Assembly (NCBI GenBank): GCA_949320185.1
Contig: CASGHK010000023.1
Coordinates: 45,923 to 109,922, forward strand
DNA from: an uncultured Methanomicrobiales archaeon
GTDB lineage: Archaea > Halobacteriota > Methanomicrobia > Methanomicrobiales > Methanospirillaceae
Reading direction: 5' to 3'
Length of the DNA: 64,000 bases
Both the position numbers and the translations under genes were made by a program. Of the stretch, positions 46,190 to 56,227 are shown one piece after another. Below the pieces are notes generated by a model. That model ran no database searches. It saw only the letters and a list, made by a program, of their open reading frames with translations, and had not been told where the DNA came from. The first letter of the stretch is position 1; each line of letters opens with the position of its first letter.

Positions 46190-46749
46190 GGGCCGGCATC
46201 AGCGAGGTGATCGCGACCACGCGGGAGAACGCGGCCCCGATCGGGATCCACTGCCGCGAGTCGGACCTGTCCGCCGTCCTCTTCAAGGGAAGCCATACCG
46301 CCCGGAACGTGGCCCGGGATGGGTGGCTGGTGGCGAACGTGGTCCAGGACCCCGTTCTCTTCGTTCGGACCGCCTTCGACGACCTGCCCGCATCCTCGTT
46401 CGTCTCGATCCCCGGACTGGGGTGGGACCGGCTCTCCGGAGCTGACGGGTATGTCGCCTGCAGTGCCGAGGTGGTGCGCGAGACCCCCGAGGCGCTCATG
46501 GTGCGTTTTTCCGTCGTTCGCGAGGAAGTGCTGACCCGCCGGTGCGTCCCGTTCAACCGGGCACGGTGCGCCGTGATCGAGGCGACTGTCCACGCGACGC
46601 GGTTCCGACGAAACCGCGATCCAGGGCTCTACCACCTGATCCGGCACCATATCTCGGTGGTGCGGCGGTGTGGAGGGCCCGGTGAGCTCGAGGCGCTCCG
46701 AATCCTCGAAGAATGGCTCCATGACATGCCCGATAAGAATTCGGGATAA
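46177..46749 (+). CDS. DUF447-family flavin-binding-like protein
   Basis: A 190-residue protein of the DUF447 family, whose split-barrel fold resembles FMN-binding pyridoxamine oxidases. Conserved parts include ENAAPIGIHCRESDLSAVLFKGSHTARN and a long second half with DPGLYHLIRHHISVVRRCGGP. Function is unknown. ATG 46177 is chosen because GGAGG lies 8 nt upstream; ATG 46171 is also possible. It is the third gene after marker 9 and the CitG-like gene. An AT-rich hairpin follows. Confidence 0.82.
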   Translation: MGLLGAGISEVIATTRENAAPIGIHCRESDLSAVLFKGSHTARNVARDGWLVANVVQDPVLFVRTAFDDLPASSFVSIPGLGWDRLSGADGYVACSAEVVRETPEALMVRFSVVREEVLTRRCVPFNRARCAVIEATVHATRFRRNRDPGLYHLIRHHISVVRRCGGPGELEALRILEEWLHDMPDKNSG

Positions 46750-46760
46750 TTTCCTCTTTT

Positions 46761-46817
46761 TTGGAAAAATTTCCTCAATTTTCCAATATTTTTCCGCTTG
46801 GCCTGTCTGGAAAATAT
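46761..46817. terminator. AT-rich inverted repeats after DUF447
   Basis: TTGGAAAA (46761-46768) and TTTTCCAA (46779-46786) form a perfect 8-bp inverted repeat with a 10-nt loop. ATATTTTTCC (46786-46795) and GGAAAATAT (46809-46817) form a second, off by one T. The block follows the DUF447 stop by 11 bp with a T-run in front (46757-46762), so termination is likely; an operator for the next gene is the alternative. Confidence 0.5.
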
Positions 46818-46933
46818 CGTAACCCTCATTAGGGGCGATGACACATACTGTGTTGCGTTAATCATACCTGCGGTGGGCGCGGCCTTCTTCAAAGACCGTT
46901 TTCCCCGCTATCGACAAACGCACGTGGTTGACG

Positions 46934-48319
46934 ATGCTCTGCCTCAAACGAGAAGGGATGGGTTTCGCGCGCTGGCTGCTCCTCGGGCTGCTCCTCGTCG
47001 GGTGCACCGTCGGAATCGGCTCAGCCATTGCCGTGACCGGGCCCGTGGTGATTGACAAGCCCGGGACATACGAGTTGACGAAGGATATTCTGGACACGTT
47101 GGAGCCGGTCTGTATCGAGATCCGGTGTGACGACGTGGTCTTCGACGGAAAGGGGCACCTGGTCCGTGGTGTCGACGCCGCGAACTCGGCCGGTGTCCTC
47201 GTCCACGGGTCCGGCCCGATATCGAACGTCGTCGTCCGCAATGTGAGGACGGAAGACTTCTTCTACGGTATCTACCTCTGGGGTGTCCATAACGGGCGTA
47301 TCGACGGCGTCAGCGCGTCCAGCAACTACTTCGGCCTCGCCCTCAACCCCGCTTCCGACACCACGGTCTCGGGCTCGCGGTTCACGTCGAACAGCTACGG
47401 GGTGGTATTGACCGGCTCGACCCGCAACCAGTTCGACAGGTGCCGGGTTACCCAGAACGCGATCGCCGGCATCTCGATCTACGGGTCGACCGGGAACACC
47501 ATCGCCAACAACTTCTTCCAGAACGGAAAGAACGTCTTCTTCGTGAACGGGGCTGTCGCGGCCAACCGGTGGAACGTCGAACGCCGTGACGGCCCGAACA
47601 TCGTCGGAGGACGTATCATCGGGGGCAACTGCTGGCTCGACCCCTCCGGGGGCGGTGTCTCCGCCGATGGGGAGCAGAAGGATGGTCTCCTCACGAAGCC
47701 GTACCGGTTGAACGACGCAAACATCGACAACCTCCCCCTGGCGGCCCACCCCGAGGGCAGCAAGACGGAGCCGAAGGAGACGATCGCCCCGGAGGAGACG
47801 GTCTCTCCGAAGGCGACGACCACGCCCAAGGTGACGACGAGAGCAGCGTCCGAGTCTGGGATCGGCTCGCGCCCGTTCATCGCCATCCGGTCGATCCCCG
47901 GGACGATCCAGGCGGAGGACTACGACCTCGGAGGCCCGGGCCTCGGCTACTTCACACCGGCACCGACCTCGAACTCGGTCTACCGAAATGGCACCATCGC
48001 GATCAAGAAGCATACCAAGGACAGCGGGTATTACCTGACCAATACCCGGTTCCGCGAGTGGCTCCGGTACACGGTTGACGTCAAGAAGACTGACAGCTAC
48101 ACCGTCACCACCCGCGTCTCGGCCGCGAGGGGAGGACAGTGGTTCAAGATCATCGACGAGTGCCATCCCCAGAACCGGGTTACCGTCTGGGTGCCCGCGA
48201 CGGGCACCGGAACCTTTGTAACGACTCGGCCGGTCACACTGCACCTCGATGAAGGGGAGCACACCCTGAAGGTCTTCTCGTACGGGGCCCAGGACATGGA
48301 CTCCTTCACCTTCTCCTGA
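46934..48319 (+). CDS. secreted beta-helix (NosD-like) protein with C-terminal CBM6-like domain
   Basis: A 461-residue protein. Residues 17-34 are a hydrophobic signal segment. Residues about 40-220 are a right-handed parallel beta-helix with repeated PbH1 turns (NSAGVLVHGSGP, FFYGIYLWGV, NSYGVVLTGSTRNQF, GNTIANNFFQNGKNV). A Thr/Glu/Pro-rich linker near 275-310 leads to a carbohydrate-binding-like domain (GTIQAEDYDLGGPG, FREWLRYTVDV) to the end. It is probably a surface carbohydrate-binding protein. ATG 46934 or 46958 may be the start. It is separated by 63 bp from the peptidase gene. Confidence 0.82.
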   Translation: MLCLKREGMGFARWLLLGLLLVGCTVGIGSAIAVTGPVVIDKPGTYELTKDILDTLEPVCIEIRCDDVVFDGKGHLVRGVDAANSAGVLVHGSGPISNVVVRNVRTEDFFYGIYLWGVHNGRIDGVSASSNYFGLALNPASDTTVSGSRFTSNSYGVVLTGSTRNQFDRCRVTQNAIAGISIYGSTGNTIANNFFQNGKNVFFVNGAVAANRWNVERRDGPNIVGGRIIGGNCWLDPSGGGVSADGEQKDGLLTKPYRLNDANIDNLPLAAHPEGSKTEPKETIAPEETVSPKATTTPKVTTRAASESGIGSRPFIAIRSIPGTIQAEDYDLGGPGLGYFTPAPTSNSVYRNGTIAIKKHTKDSGYYLTNTRFREWLRYTVDVKKTDSYTVTTRVSAARGGQWFKIIDECHPQNRVTVWVPATGTGTFVTTRPVTLHLDEGEHTLKVFSYGAQDMDSFTFS

Positions 48320-48382
48320 AACCCCCCTTTCTGAAAGAAAACACCAGACATATCCGCTCGGGCGGCGTACCTGTATGCGCCC

Positions 48383-49162
48383 ATGGCGTTCAATCCGCTC
48401 CTCATCGGGGCCACGGCGATCGGACTGACGCTCATCTACGCCTCGATCCTCGATGTCCGTGACCGGCGAGTGCCGTTTCGGACATGGTACCCGATGCTGG
48501 CGATCGCTTTTCCCTGTACGGTCTGGTACTACGTCTCGTTCACACAGGCCGATCCTGGAATGGCGGTACGGCTCCTCGCTGTCTCCGGTATCTTTGCCTC
48601 CTGTTTCTACCTCTTCGGAGCCCTGGGGCTGGTTGGAGGTGCCGATGCATGGGCCCTGATCTTCATCACCCTCCTCATTCCGACCTTTCCGTATCCTCCT
48701 CTCCTCGATGGAGGACCCGGCTTCTTCCCGTTTCCCGTGCTCGTCCACGCCGAGGTGGCTGCCCTGCTCACCCCCCTCTGGATACTGGTGATGAACCGGC
48801 GGCACGGGGTGCACGGACCACTCACTGCCCGCCTCCGGGGCTTCCCCGTGACCGCCGACGAGATCACCGACGGTCGTGCGTTCGGATTCGTGATGGAGGA
48901 CCTCTCGCTCGTCGACGGCGAGGTCCGCCGCCGGTTCTATTCCCCGGTCGAATCTCTGAGGGCGATGGTCAGGGGCACGCGCCTCTATACTCGCGAGCTC
49001 CGGGCGAGCCCGAAGGAGTTCGCCCGCGAGATCGGCATGATCCGACGCGCCTCGCCGGTCTGGATCTCGTACGGGGTTCCTTTCATCGTCCCATTGACGA
49101 TCGGGTTCCTTGCGACCCTGGTGGTGGGTGACACCGTCTTCTCCCTCCTCTCCATGCTCTAG
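48383..49162 (+). CDS. A24-family prepilin/preflagellin peptidase
   Basis: A 259-residue membrane protein. [12 protein letters not shown] and GGADAWALI carry the two catalytic aspartates of A24 aspartic peptidases (second motif GGAD in place of GxGD). Hydrophobic segments flank both motifs and a pair ends the protein, with a large cytosolic loop between about residues 150 and 230 ([13 protein letters not shown]). It should cleave class III signal peptides of archaellins or pilins, such as those in this window 17 kb away. No pilin genes are adjacent. Confidence 0.85.
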   Translation: MAFNPLLIGATAIGLTLIYASILDVRDRRVPFRTWYPMLAIAFPCTVWYYVSFTQADPGMAVRLLAVSGIFASCFYLFGALGLVGGADAWALIFITLLIPTFPYPPLLDGGPGFFPFPVLVHAEVAALLTPLWILVMNRRHGVHGPLTARLRGFPVTADEITDGRAFGFVMEDLSLVDGEVRRRFYSPVESLRAMVRGTRLYTRELRASPKEFAREIGMIRRASPVWISYGVPFIVPLTIGFLATLVVGDTVFSLLSML

Positions 49163-49173
49163 GAGACCGAACC

Positions 49174-49539
49174 ATGCTCTCGATACGATATATTGATGGA
49201 CTCGTTCCGGTCGTCGTTCAGGACGCCGGAACGGGCGATGTACTGATGGTCGCCTACGCAAACGACGAGGCCGTCCGCCTCACGAGGGAGACCGGTTATG
49301 CACACTATTTCAGCCGCTCCCGGCAACGCCTCTGGAAGAAGGGCGAGGAGTCCGGGCATCTTCAGCGGGTTCACGAGATCCTGGTCGATTGCGACGAGGA
49401 CTGCCTGCTCTACCGGGTCGACCAGGCCGGTGCGGCCTGTCATACGGGCTACCGGAGCTGTTTTTTCCGGACGATCGACGGGAACACCCTGGGCGAACCA
49501 ATCGTTGATCCTGCCAAGGTATATGCTAATAAGGCGTGA
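49174..49539 (+). CDS. hisI: phosphoribosyl-AMP cyclohydrolase
   Basis: A 121-residue cytosolic enzyme for the third step of histidine synthesis. [27 protein letters not shown] is the family N-terminal block in two parts, [12 protein letters not shown] and [14 protein letters not shown] supply the zinc/metal Cys. It is the single-domain archaeal form, not fused to HisE. It starts 11 bp after the peptidase stop and lies in front of the PIN-ATPase gene; functional linkage is not apparent. Confidence 0.95.
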   Translation: MLSIRYIDGLVPVVVQDAGTGDVLMVAYANDEAVRLTRETGYAHYFSRSRQRLWKKGEESGHLQRVHEILVDCDEDCLLYRVDQAGAACHTGYRSCFFRTIDGNTLGEPIVDPAKVYANKA

Positions 49540-49566
49540 TGTCGGATCTCACATGGTGGTTTTTTT

Positions 49567-51462
49567 ATGAAACTGGTCCCCGATACGAGCGTCATAATAG
49601 ATGGACGCATCACCTCCCTCATTAAAAAGGGAGAATACCCCGACGCCGAGATCATCATCCCCGAGGCAGTGGTCGCCGAGCTCGAATCCCAGGCCAACCA
49701 GGGTCGCGAGATCGGTTTCTCCGGCCTTGCAGAACTCCAGCAACTCTGCCGGATGGCCGCTGAGAAGATGTGCAGCATCCGTTTCGTCGGCGAACGCCCG
49801 TCGTTCGACCAGGTCCGCCTCGCCTCCGGCGGTGAGATCGATGCGATGATCCGTGCTGTCGCGATAGAGAACCAGGCGGTCTTCGTGACGAGCGACCGGG
49901 TTCAGTCCGAGGTGGCGCGGGCGAAGGGGCTCGAGGTGCAGTATCTCCGGCCCGAGATCGGCGAGTTCGCACCCCTCGGGATCGACCAGTTCTTCGACGA
50001 ACACACGCTCGCCGTCTATTTGAAGGAGAACGTCTCCCCCTCCGCCCGTCGCGGGTCGATTCAGGACACGCGGCTGGTCCAGGTCCGCGAACAACCATCG
50101 AGCGAGTATGAACTCATCGGTCTCGCGCAGGAGATCCTGGAGCGGGCAAAGCGAAGCCCCGACAGCTTCATCGAGCACGAGAGCCGCGGCATCACCATCG
50201 CTCAGATCGGTTCCATGCGGATCGCGATCGCCCGACCTCCATTCGTCGATGGTATGGAGATCACGGCCGTCCGCCCGGTGGTCGACATCTCGCTCGACGA
50301 TTACGGTCAGGCGGACATGCTCAAAGAGCGGCTGGCCGGCAGGAAGGTCGGCGTCCTCATTGCCGGGAAGCCCGGGGCGGGGAAGACCACGCTCGCCCAG
50401 AACTGTGCCACCTTCCTCTCGACCAGCGGCTTCATCACCAAGACCATGGAGGCACCCCGCGACATGCAGGTCCCCGACCTCATCTCGCAGTATACCGCCC
50501 TCGACGGCAGTATGGAAGCGACTGCCGAGATGGTGATGCTGCTCAGACCCGACTACGTCGTCTACGACGAGCTCCGTCGAACCGAGGACTTCCGGGTATT
50601 CGCCGACATGCGTCTCGCTGGCGTGGGGATGATCGGAGTCCTCCACGCCGAGAACATCCATGCGGTCCTCCTCAGGTTCCTGAACCGGCTCGATTTTGGC
50701 ACTCTCTCCCGTATCATCGATACGATCGTGATAGTGGAGAAGGGCGAAGCGCGCCAGGTGTTCGACCTTGAGTTCGGTCTCCGCGCACCGGAGTCGATCG
50801 CGAACGATGGCACGGTCATGCCCGTTGTCACGGTGATTGATGCCGTTTCACGGGTCCGGGCCATGGAGGTGTTCCGGTACGACGGCGAGGTGATGATCAT
50901 GCCCCTTTCGGGTGCGCCGGCCGCCCGGGAGCAGGACTCCGGGCCCACCGAACCGGTTGCAGAACGGGGGCACGATGAAAGGCGAGAGCGGAACGGCCTG
51001 CGAAACGTCGAGCGAGAGATCCAGCGGGAGATCGGCCGTTATACCGACGGACCGGTCGAGGTAAAGATGCTCTCCGAGACCAAGGCCCTCGTCTTTATCG
51101 ACGACAAGGATGTGCCTGCCGCGATCGGGAAGGGCGGTAAGAACGTCGCCTCGATCGTGAACCGTGTCGGGGTCGGCATCGACATCCGCCCCCGTTCCGA
51201 GTCGGCACCACAACCGGCCCAGGAGGCTGAGGAGGTGGTGAACGAGGGGGGTATCCGGATTCGGACCGACCGGAAGAACCTCTCGATCATCGTCCCGGAC
51301 CAGAGTGGGAAGATCGTCGACGTCTTCGCCGGCAAGGAGTACCTCTTCACCGCGACGGTGAACGAGAACGGTGAGATCCACCTCGCTCGCAACAGCACGA
51401 TCGCCCAGGAGATGCAGAAACGCTACATGAACGGAGAGGTCATCCGGATGCGACCGGTCTAA
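49567..51462 (+). CDS. PIN domain-ATPase-KH protein (PINA family)
   Basis: A 631-residue protein. Residues 1-140 are a PIN nuclease domain (VPDTSVIIDGRI, PEAVVAELESQ, GGEIDAMIRAVA, FVTSDRV), residues about 225-450 a VirB11/PilT-type ATPase with Walker A AGKPGAGKTTLAQN near 268 and YVVYDELRR, and residues about 510-560 a KH-like domain (DDKDVPAAIGKGGKNVASI). The Sulfolobus homologue PINA is a hexameric ATPase that promotes Holliday junction migration and binds Hjm. It starts after GGTGG and T7 at 49555-49565. The stop is 18 bp before leuS. Confidence 0.88.
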   Translation: MKLVPDTSVIIDGRITSLIKKGEYPDAEIIIPEAVVAELESQANQGREIGFSGLAELQQLCRMAAEKMCSIRFVGERPSFDQVRLASGGEIDAMIRAVAIENQAVFVTSDRVQSEVARAKGLEVQYLRPEIGEFAPLGIDQFFDEHTLAVYLKENVSPSARRGSIQDTRLVQVREQPSSEYELIGLAQEILERAKRSPDSFIEHESRGITIAQIGSMRIAIARPPFVDGMEITAVRPVVDISLDDYGQADMLKERLAGRKVGVLIAGKPGAGKTTLAQNCATFLSTSGFITKTMEAPRDMQVPDLISQYTALDGSMEATAEMVMLLRPDYVVYDELRRTEDFRVFADMRLAGVGMIGVLHAENIHAVLLRFLNRLDFGTLSRIIDTIVIVEKGEARQVFDLEFGLRAPESIANDGTVMPVVTVIDAVSRVRAMEVFRYDGEVMIMPLSGAPAAREQDSGPTEPVAERGHDERRERNGLRNVEREIQREIGRYTDGPVEVKMLSETKALVFIDDKDVPAAIGKGGKNVASIVNRVGVGIDIRPRSESAPQPAQEAEEVVNEGGIRIRTDRKNLSIIVPDQSGKIVDVFAGKEYLFTATVNENGEIHLARNSTIAQEMQKRYMNGEVIRMRPV

Positions 51463-51480
51463 AGGATGGGAGTGTTGGAG

Positions 51481-54267
51481 ATGGAACAGCAGAATGAGAC
51501 GCAGTCGATGGAGGCTGCGATACGGGGACGGTGGACCGACGCGTTCTCGGTGAACCCGGCACCCGATGCCGAGAAGTTCTACCTGACCGTCGCGTATCCC
51601 TATCCCTCGGGAGCGATGCACGTGGGCCACGGGAGGACCTATCTGGTCCCCGACGTGGTCGCCCGTTTCTGGCGGATGAGAGGGCGGCGGGTGCTCTACC
51701 CGATGGCCTTTCACGTGACCGGTGCTCCTGTCATCGGGATCTCGAAGCGGATTGCGAACCGTGATCCGGCCGCTCTCTGGCTCTACGGCGACCTCTACCG
51801 GGTCCCGTCCGACGTACTCGAACGGTTCGTCGACCCTATCGAGATCGTGCGCTACTTCTCGGACGAATACGAGCGTGTCATGCGTATGGCGGGCCTCTCG
51901 ATCGACTGGCGGCGACGCTTCACGACCGTGGACCCGCACTACAGCAGGTTCATCGAATGGCAGTTTGGCCGCCTGCATGAGCAGGGCTACGTGGTCCGCG
52001 GGGCCCACCCGGTGCGGTACTGCCCGCTCTGCGACAACCCGGTCGGGGACCACGACCTCCTGGAAGGTGACAAGGCCGAGGTGATACGGTTCGTGCTCGT
52101 CGCCTTCCGGTGGAAGGACACGGTCGTGCCGACCGCGACGCTGCGGCCCGAGACCGTCTACGGTGTTACGAACCTCTGGGTCAATCCGACGGTGACGTAT
52201 GTCCGTGCCGAGGTGGACGGGGTACCCTGGCTCGTCTCGCGGGAGGCAGCCGAGAAGCTATCGCTCCAGGACCACGAGGTCCGGATACTCGACGAGGTCC
52301 CCGGAGCCTCGCTTGTCGGCCAGGTGGTCTCTCACCCGCTTTCGGGTGAGGTCCCGATCCTCCCGGCGGAGTTCGTCGACCCGGAGATGGCGACCGGTGT
52401 CGTGATGTCCGTGCCGGCCCATGCACCGTTCGACTACATTGCGCTCCGCGATCTCCAGCAGGAGGGGCAGTATACTGAGATCGTCCCTCGTCCGCTGATC
52501 ACGGTGGAGGGTTATGGAGAGTGCCCGGCCCGAGACGCGGTCGAGCTCGCCAGGATCACGAACCAGCACGATACGAGGATGGACTCCCTGACCCAGGAGG
52601 TCTACAGCGCGGAGTTCTCAAAGGGACGGCTGTTCGCTCGCTACGGGGGCATGACGGTTCGCGAGGCTCGCGACGCCATCGGCGAGCTCCTGATCAACGA
52701 GCACGGCTCAACCGTCATGTACGAATTCGATACCCGCCCTGTTGTCTGCCGGTGCGGGAGCCGGGTGAACGTCAAGATCCTCCATGACCAGTGGTTCCTG
52801 ACCTACTCGGACGAGGCATGGAAGAACAAGGTGAAGGCAGTCCTCCCCAATCTGACGCTCGTGCCCTCGGATGTCCGGGCCGAGTTCGATCGGACCGTGG
52901 ACTGGCTCCGCGACTGGGCGTGCACCCGGCGCGTGGGCCTCGGGACGCGTCTCCCCTGGGACCCTGCCTGGCTGATCGAGCCCCTCTCGGACTCCACCAT
53001 CTACATGGCGTATTACACGGTCGCCCACCGGATCCGCGAGCTCGACCCGTCCATTCTCACGCCGGCGGCTTTCGATTACCTCTTCCTCGGGAAGGAGTCT
53101 GAGGGGCTCGCGGCGCGGGAGGCCCTCGAACCGCTCCGGCAGGAGTTCCTGAGCTGGTACCCGTACGACTTCCGGTTCTCGGCAAAGGACCTCATCTCGA
53201 ACCATCTCACCTTCCAGCTCTTCCACCACGCGGCGATCTTCCCGCCGGAGCTCCAGCCGCGCGGGATGGTCGTCTTCGGAATGGGCCTTCTGAATGGGGC
53301 GAAGATGTCCTCTTCCAAGGGGAATGTCTTCCTGCTCGAGGACGCCCTCGTGGAATTCGGCGCCGATACGGTCAGGATGTTCCTGATGGGATCGGCCGAG
53401 CCCTGGCAGGACTTTGACTGGCGCAACGAGCTCGTCATCTCGACCCGCCGGCAGATCGAGCGGTTCGAGGCGACGGTGAGAGAGGTGCTCGCCGACGACG
53501 GCCCGTCCACTCCGATCGACGCCTGGCTGCTCAGTCGTCTCCAGTACCACGTCGAGCGGACCACCGCCGCCCTGGAGCTCTTCCAGACGCGGCAGGCCCT
53601 GCAGGAGGCGTACTTTGGGATCGAGGCCGACCTGCGGTGGTTCTGGCGCCGGCAGCCGCAGGACAGGCGCAGCAGCCCCGCCGTCCGGGAACTCTGCTCG
53701 GCATGGGTGCGCCTGCTCGCGCCGTTCATCCCGTTCACCTGCGAGTCCCTCTGGAAGGCCCTGGGCCACGATGACCTGGTGTCGTTCGCTGCATGGCCGG
53801 AGGCCGATCCGGCCCGTGTAGACACCGCCCTCGAGCTTGGAGAGGAACTCCTGAGCCGCACTGTCGAGGACGTCGAGTCGATCCTGAAACTCCTCCCCAT
53901 CACCCCGAAGGCGGTCGAGATCGCGATCGCACCCTCCTGGAAGTGGTCAATCTTCAGAACGATCGCGTCGTCCGAGGACCGGCAGTCGGCCCTGCGGGAC
54001 GTAATGAAGGATGAGGGCATGCGCCTGCGTGGAAAGGAGGCCGCCGATGCGGTAAAACAGTGCACGAGCCTGATTCACCGGCTCCCGCCCTCGATCATCG
54101 AGGGACTGCTCGCGGTCGAACTCGACGAGATGTCGGTCTTTGCCGGCGCCGGTGAGTTCCTCGAACAGACGTTCGGTCTGCCCGTCCGGATCGTCGCTGC
54201 CGACGAGTCTGCCCAGCCCAGAGCGGGCGCAGCGCTCCCCTTTAAGCCAGCGATCACCATCGAGTGA
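51481..54267 (+). CDS. leuS: leucyl-tRNA synthetase (archaeal/eukaryal type)
   Basis: A 928-residue class I enzyme. [13 protein letters not shown] is the HIGH motif near residue 45; [10 protein letters not shown] near residue 612 is the KMSKS motif. Between them lies the CP1 editing domain ([18 protein letters not shown]). The C-terminal anticodon-binding and extension domains are typical of the archaeal form. Start: ATG 51481 with GGGAG 8 nt upstream; ATG 51466, in frame, would start 4 bp after PINA. The 5' proximity to PINA suggests co-transcription. Confidence 0.95.
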   Translation: MEQQNETQSMEAAIRGRWTDAFSVNPAPDAEKFYLTVAYPYPSGAMHVGHGRTYLVPDVVARFWRMRGRRVLYPMAFHVTGAPVIGISKRIANRDPAALWLYGDLYRVPSDVLERFVDPIEIVRYFSDEYERVMRMAGLSIDWRRRFTTVDPHYSRFIEWQFGRLHEQGYVVRGAHPVRYCPLCDNPVGDHDLLEGDKAEVIRFVLVAFRWKDTVVPTATLRPETVYGVTNLWVNPTVTYVRAEVDGVPWLVSREAAEKLSLQDHEVRILDEVPGASLVGQVVSHPLSGEVPILPAEFVDPEMATGVVMSVPAHAPFDYIALRDLQQEGQYTEIVPRPLITVEGYGECPARDAVELARITNQHDTRMDSLTQEVYSAEFSKGRLFARYGGMTVREARDAIGELLINEHGSTVMYEFDTRPVVCRCGSRVNVKILHDQWFLTYSDEAWKNKVKAVLPNLTLVPSDVRAEFDRTVDWLRDWACTRRVGLGTRLPWDPAWLIEPLSDSTIYMAYYTVAHRIRELDPSILTPAAFDYLFLGKESEGLAAREALEPLRQEFLSWYPYDFRFSAKDLISNHLTFQLFHHAAIFPPELQPRGMVVFGMGLLNGAKMSSSKGNVFLLEDALVEFGADTVRMFLMGSAEPWQDFDWRNELVISTRRQIERFEATVREVLADDGPSTPIDAWLLSRLQYHVERTTAALELFQTRQALQEAYFGIEADLRWFWRRQPQDRRSSPAVRELCSAWVRLLAPFIPFTCESLWKALGHDDLVSFAAWPEADPARVDTALELGEELLSRTVEDVESILKLLPITPKAVEIAIAPSWKWSIFRTIASSEDRQSALRDVMKDEGMRLRGKEAADAVKQCTSLIHRLPPSIIEGLLAVELDEMSVFAGAGEFLEQTFGLPVRIVAADESAQPRAGAALPFKPAITIE

Positions 54268-54285
54268 GAACGCGACCTTCCGTCC

Positions 54286-54296
54286 CTTCTTTTTTC
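54286..54296 (+). terminator. T-rich terminator after leuS
   Basis: CTTCTTTTTTC begins 18 bp after the leuS stop, with six consecutive T. This is the usual archaeal oligo-U signal; no strong hairpin precedes it. Confidence 0.5.
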
Positions 54297-54680
54297 TCCC
54301 CCCGGTCGGATGACCCCAGATCCCGCGGATACCCAGGGAAAGAGCTCCCTGACCTCCTTTGAAGGCGAAGCGACACCGGTGCGTCGGTCCTCGTGTCCTC
54401 GAACGGGACCATCATCGCTTCGAGCGTGCCGTCGGATCGTCGCGTTCCTTTTTGGGGTGGTCATGCTGGTCCCGTGTGACACGTTGAAGGCATCACTCGC
54501 TTCTTTTCGAACATCAGGGCCGGAATATCTCTCCGATACGTAGGTTTGGGGTTCGTCTGAGTTCAGCATCCGCTATCTGTCCTCTCCTCCTTCCCGTGCC
54601 TTCGGGGGAGGTCCCCTATCACGGTGGATTGCCGGTCTGGAAAAAGAGCAATGTCTTCCTGGACGTTGCAGCCCCCAGGA
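54297..54680. other. about 380-bp intergenic stretch, no gene seen
   Basis: Between leuS and the convergent DUF5611-like gene. A plus-strand frame of 77 codons at 54310-54543 begins MTPDPADTQGKSSL and has no ribosome site or family-like pattern. No tRNA is present. Confidence 0.45.
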
Positions 54681-55001
54681 TCACTCCTCGGTCTTCTTCT
54701 TCGCCCTCTTCACCCGCTCCTTCGAGTTGAAGCCGGTCGCCGCCTCGAGAAAAGCGTTCCGCTTCCGGATCGTGTCCAGGATCACGGCGTCGTCGTCGAC
54801 CCCGTTCTCGGTCTCGATCTCGATCTGGAGGGTTTTTCCGGCGGGGCCGGGTGTGGCGACCAGTCGACGGATCGCGCCGAAGGCGATCGCGTACCCATCC
54901 CCGACAGGCTCGGGATCGGACCCGAAGCACCGGCGGAGTTCGATGGGGATCCGGGTTGATAAATCCTTCGTGAAGCCCCGTTTGACCTCGAACTCTTCCA
55001 T
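54681..55001 (-). CDS. small DUF5611-like archaeal protein
   Basis: A 106-residue protein (MEEFEVKRGFTKDLSTRIP) with a basic C terminus (KERVKRAKKKTEE). It resembles the DUF5611 small family of Methanomicrobiales from memory; function unknown. It has no signal peptide. It is divergent from the PAC2 gene with only 34 bp between starts. No ribosome site precedes ATG 55001, and a TATA-like stretch (TTAAGTTAACATAG on the minus strand) about 25 bp upstream suggests a leaderless mRNA. Confidence 0.65.
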   Translation of the reverse strand: MEEFEVKRGFTKDLSTRIPIELRRCFGSDPEPVGDGYAIAFGAIRRLVATPGPAGKTLQIEIETENGVDDDAVILDTIRKRNAFLEAATGFNSKERVKRAKKKTEE

Positions 55002-55035
55002 AATACTTTTTAGTGAGGATCCCTATGTTAACTTA

Positions 55036-55764
55036 ATGCCGCCCGATCCATCAAACGACATCAAGATCATGGCAAGTCCACTGACAGGGGAGTCTCCCAC
55101 GGTGCTGATGGGCTTTCCCGGGAGCGGCCTGGTCGGTTCCATCGCGCTCCAGTACATGGTCGATCAGCTCGAATTTCCGCTGATCGGGAATATGACAAGC
55201 AAGTATTTCGCCCCGTTCGCGATGATGGCGAAGGGGCTGATCAACGTCCCGGTACGCATCTACGAAAAGGCTCCGCTCGTCGCAATCGTGGCAGACATCC
55301 CCATCCACCCGATGATCTGCTACGAGGTTGCGAACGGGATCATGGACTGGCTGGACCCGTATCACCCGCGCGAGGTGGTCGCCCTTGCAGGCGTGGTGAC
55401 CAACGAACCGGAGAAGAGGGTCTTCGGTGTGGCCACGAACGAAGAGGCGCTCACCCGGATCCAGGAGCTGACCCAGTTCCTCCCCGTGGGTTCGATCTCC
55501 GGGATCGCCTCCTCGATCCTGACCGAGTGCAAGGTGCGAAACGTCCCGGGGATCGGGCTGCTCGGCGAGACGGTGAACGCGCCTGACCCCCGGGCATCCG
55601 CTGTCACACTCGGTGTTCTCAACCGGATGTACGGCCTGAACATGGACATGCAGCCCCTGCTCGACCAGGCGGAGGAGATCGAATCGACGATGCATCGCCT
55701 GGCAGAAGAGGTCCAGTCCGCCGAAGTCTCGCAGAAGCGCGAGAACCTCCCGATGTACGGGTGA
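55036..55764 (+). CDS. PAC2-family protein (proteasome assembly chaperone-like)
   Basis: A 242-residue protein with VLMGFPGSGLVGSIALQYMV, the PAC2 phosphate-loop-like block, then VVALAGVVTNEP and GIGLLGETVNAPDPRASA. The archaeal PAC2 family is related to proteasome assembly chaperones and purine nucleoside phosphorylase folds. ATG 55036 has no ribosome site; ATACTTTTTAG at 55003-55013 is a TATA-like box about 28 bp upstream, so a leaderless transcript is likely. It is followed by the DUF473 gene with 5 bp between. Confidence 0.85.
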   Translation: MPPDPSNDIKIMASPLTGESPTVLMGFPGSGLVGSIALQYMVDQLEFPLIGNMTSKYFAPFAMMAKGLINVPVRIYEKAPLVAIVADIPIHPMICYEVANGIMDWLDPYHPREVVALAGVVTNEPEKRVFGVATNEEALTRIQELTQFLPVGSISGIASSILTECKVRNVPGIGLLGETVNAPDPRASAVTLGVLNRMYGLNMDMQPLLDQAEEIESTMHRLAEEVQSAEVSQKRENLPMYG

Positions 55765-55769
55765 TTATG

Positions 55770-56162
55770 ATGGAGGTACCCGCACTCACCAGCATCGCCC
55801 CCGAGATCCTCCGTGAACTCAAAAGGGGGCTACCCCGGACTCTCGAAGTCCAGTCCGCCCACAATGTCGTCTCGATCGCCGGCATCGAGCCCGGCACGCA
55901 ACTCTTCATGACGAGCGTGGACCCCGACGACCTCTCGCCCGGGGACCGTGGGATACTGGTCGACGTCCTGACGATCGGGGTCTCGATGAAGCGGATCGTC
56001 GAGTTCTCGTACGCCTCCTATTACGAGGAGCGTGAACGGACCGCGGTCCGGCTTCAGGTCCGATACTGTGCTGAATCGACCGTCAAGATGGTCGTCGCGA
56101 ACGATACCCTGCAACCGACGGTGGTGGACGCGGTCAGGATGCCGTGCTGTCACGCCGGCTGA
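55770..56162 (+). CDS. DUF473-family protein
   Basis: A 130-residue protein whose features (ALTSIAPEILRELKRGLPRTLEVQSAHNVVS, GTQLFMTSVDPDDLSPGDRGILVDVL) match the archaeal DUF473 family of unknown function. The start is ATG 55770 with GGGTGA 5 nt upstream (55759-55764), partly in the PAC2 stop; ATG 55767 is the alternative. No membrane segment. The pair PAC2-DUF473 appears to be an operon. Confidence 0.78.
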   Translation: MEVPALTSIAPEILRELKRGLPRTLEVQSAHNVVSIAGIEPGTQLFMTSVDPDDLSPGDRGILVDVLTIGVSMKRIVEFSYASYYEERERTAVRLQVRYCAESTVKMVVANDTLQPTVVDAVRMPCCHAG

Positions 56163-56227
56163 CTCCACCCCTTCACTCGTCCATTCGACGGTTTCATTAG
56201 GATCCGGGTCTAATAGAGATATTCCGG

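Noticed and set aside
47021..49261. A 746-codon minus-strand open frame
   Set aside because: It is antisense to the beta-helix protein, the A24 peptidase and the hisI start; its product is Arg/Asp/Val-rich without domains, as expected from GC-rich third positions.
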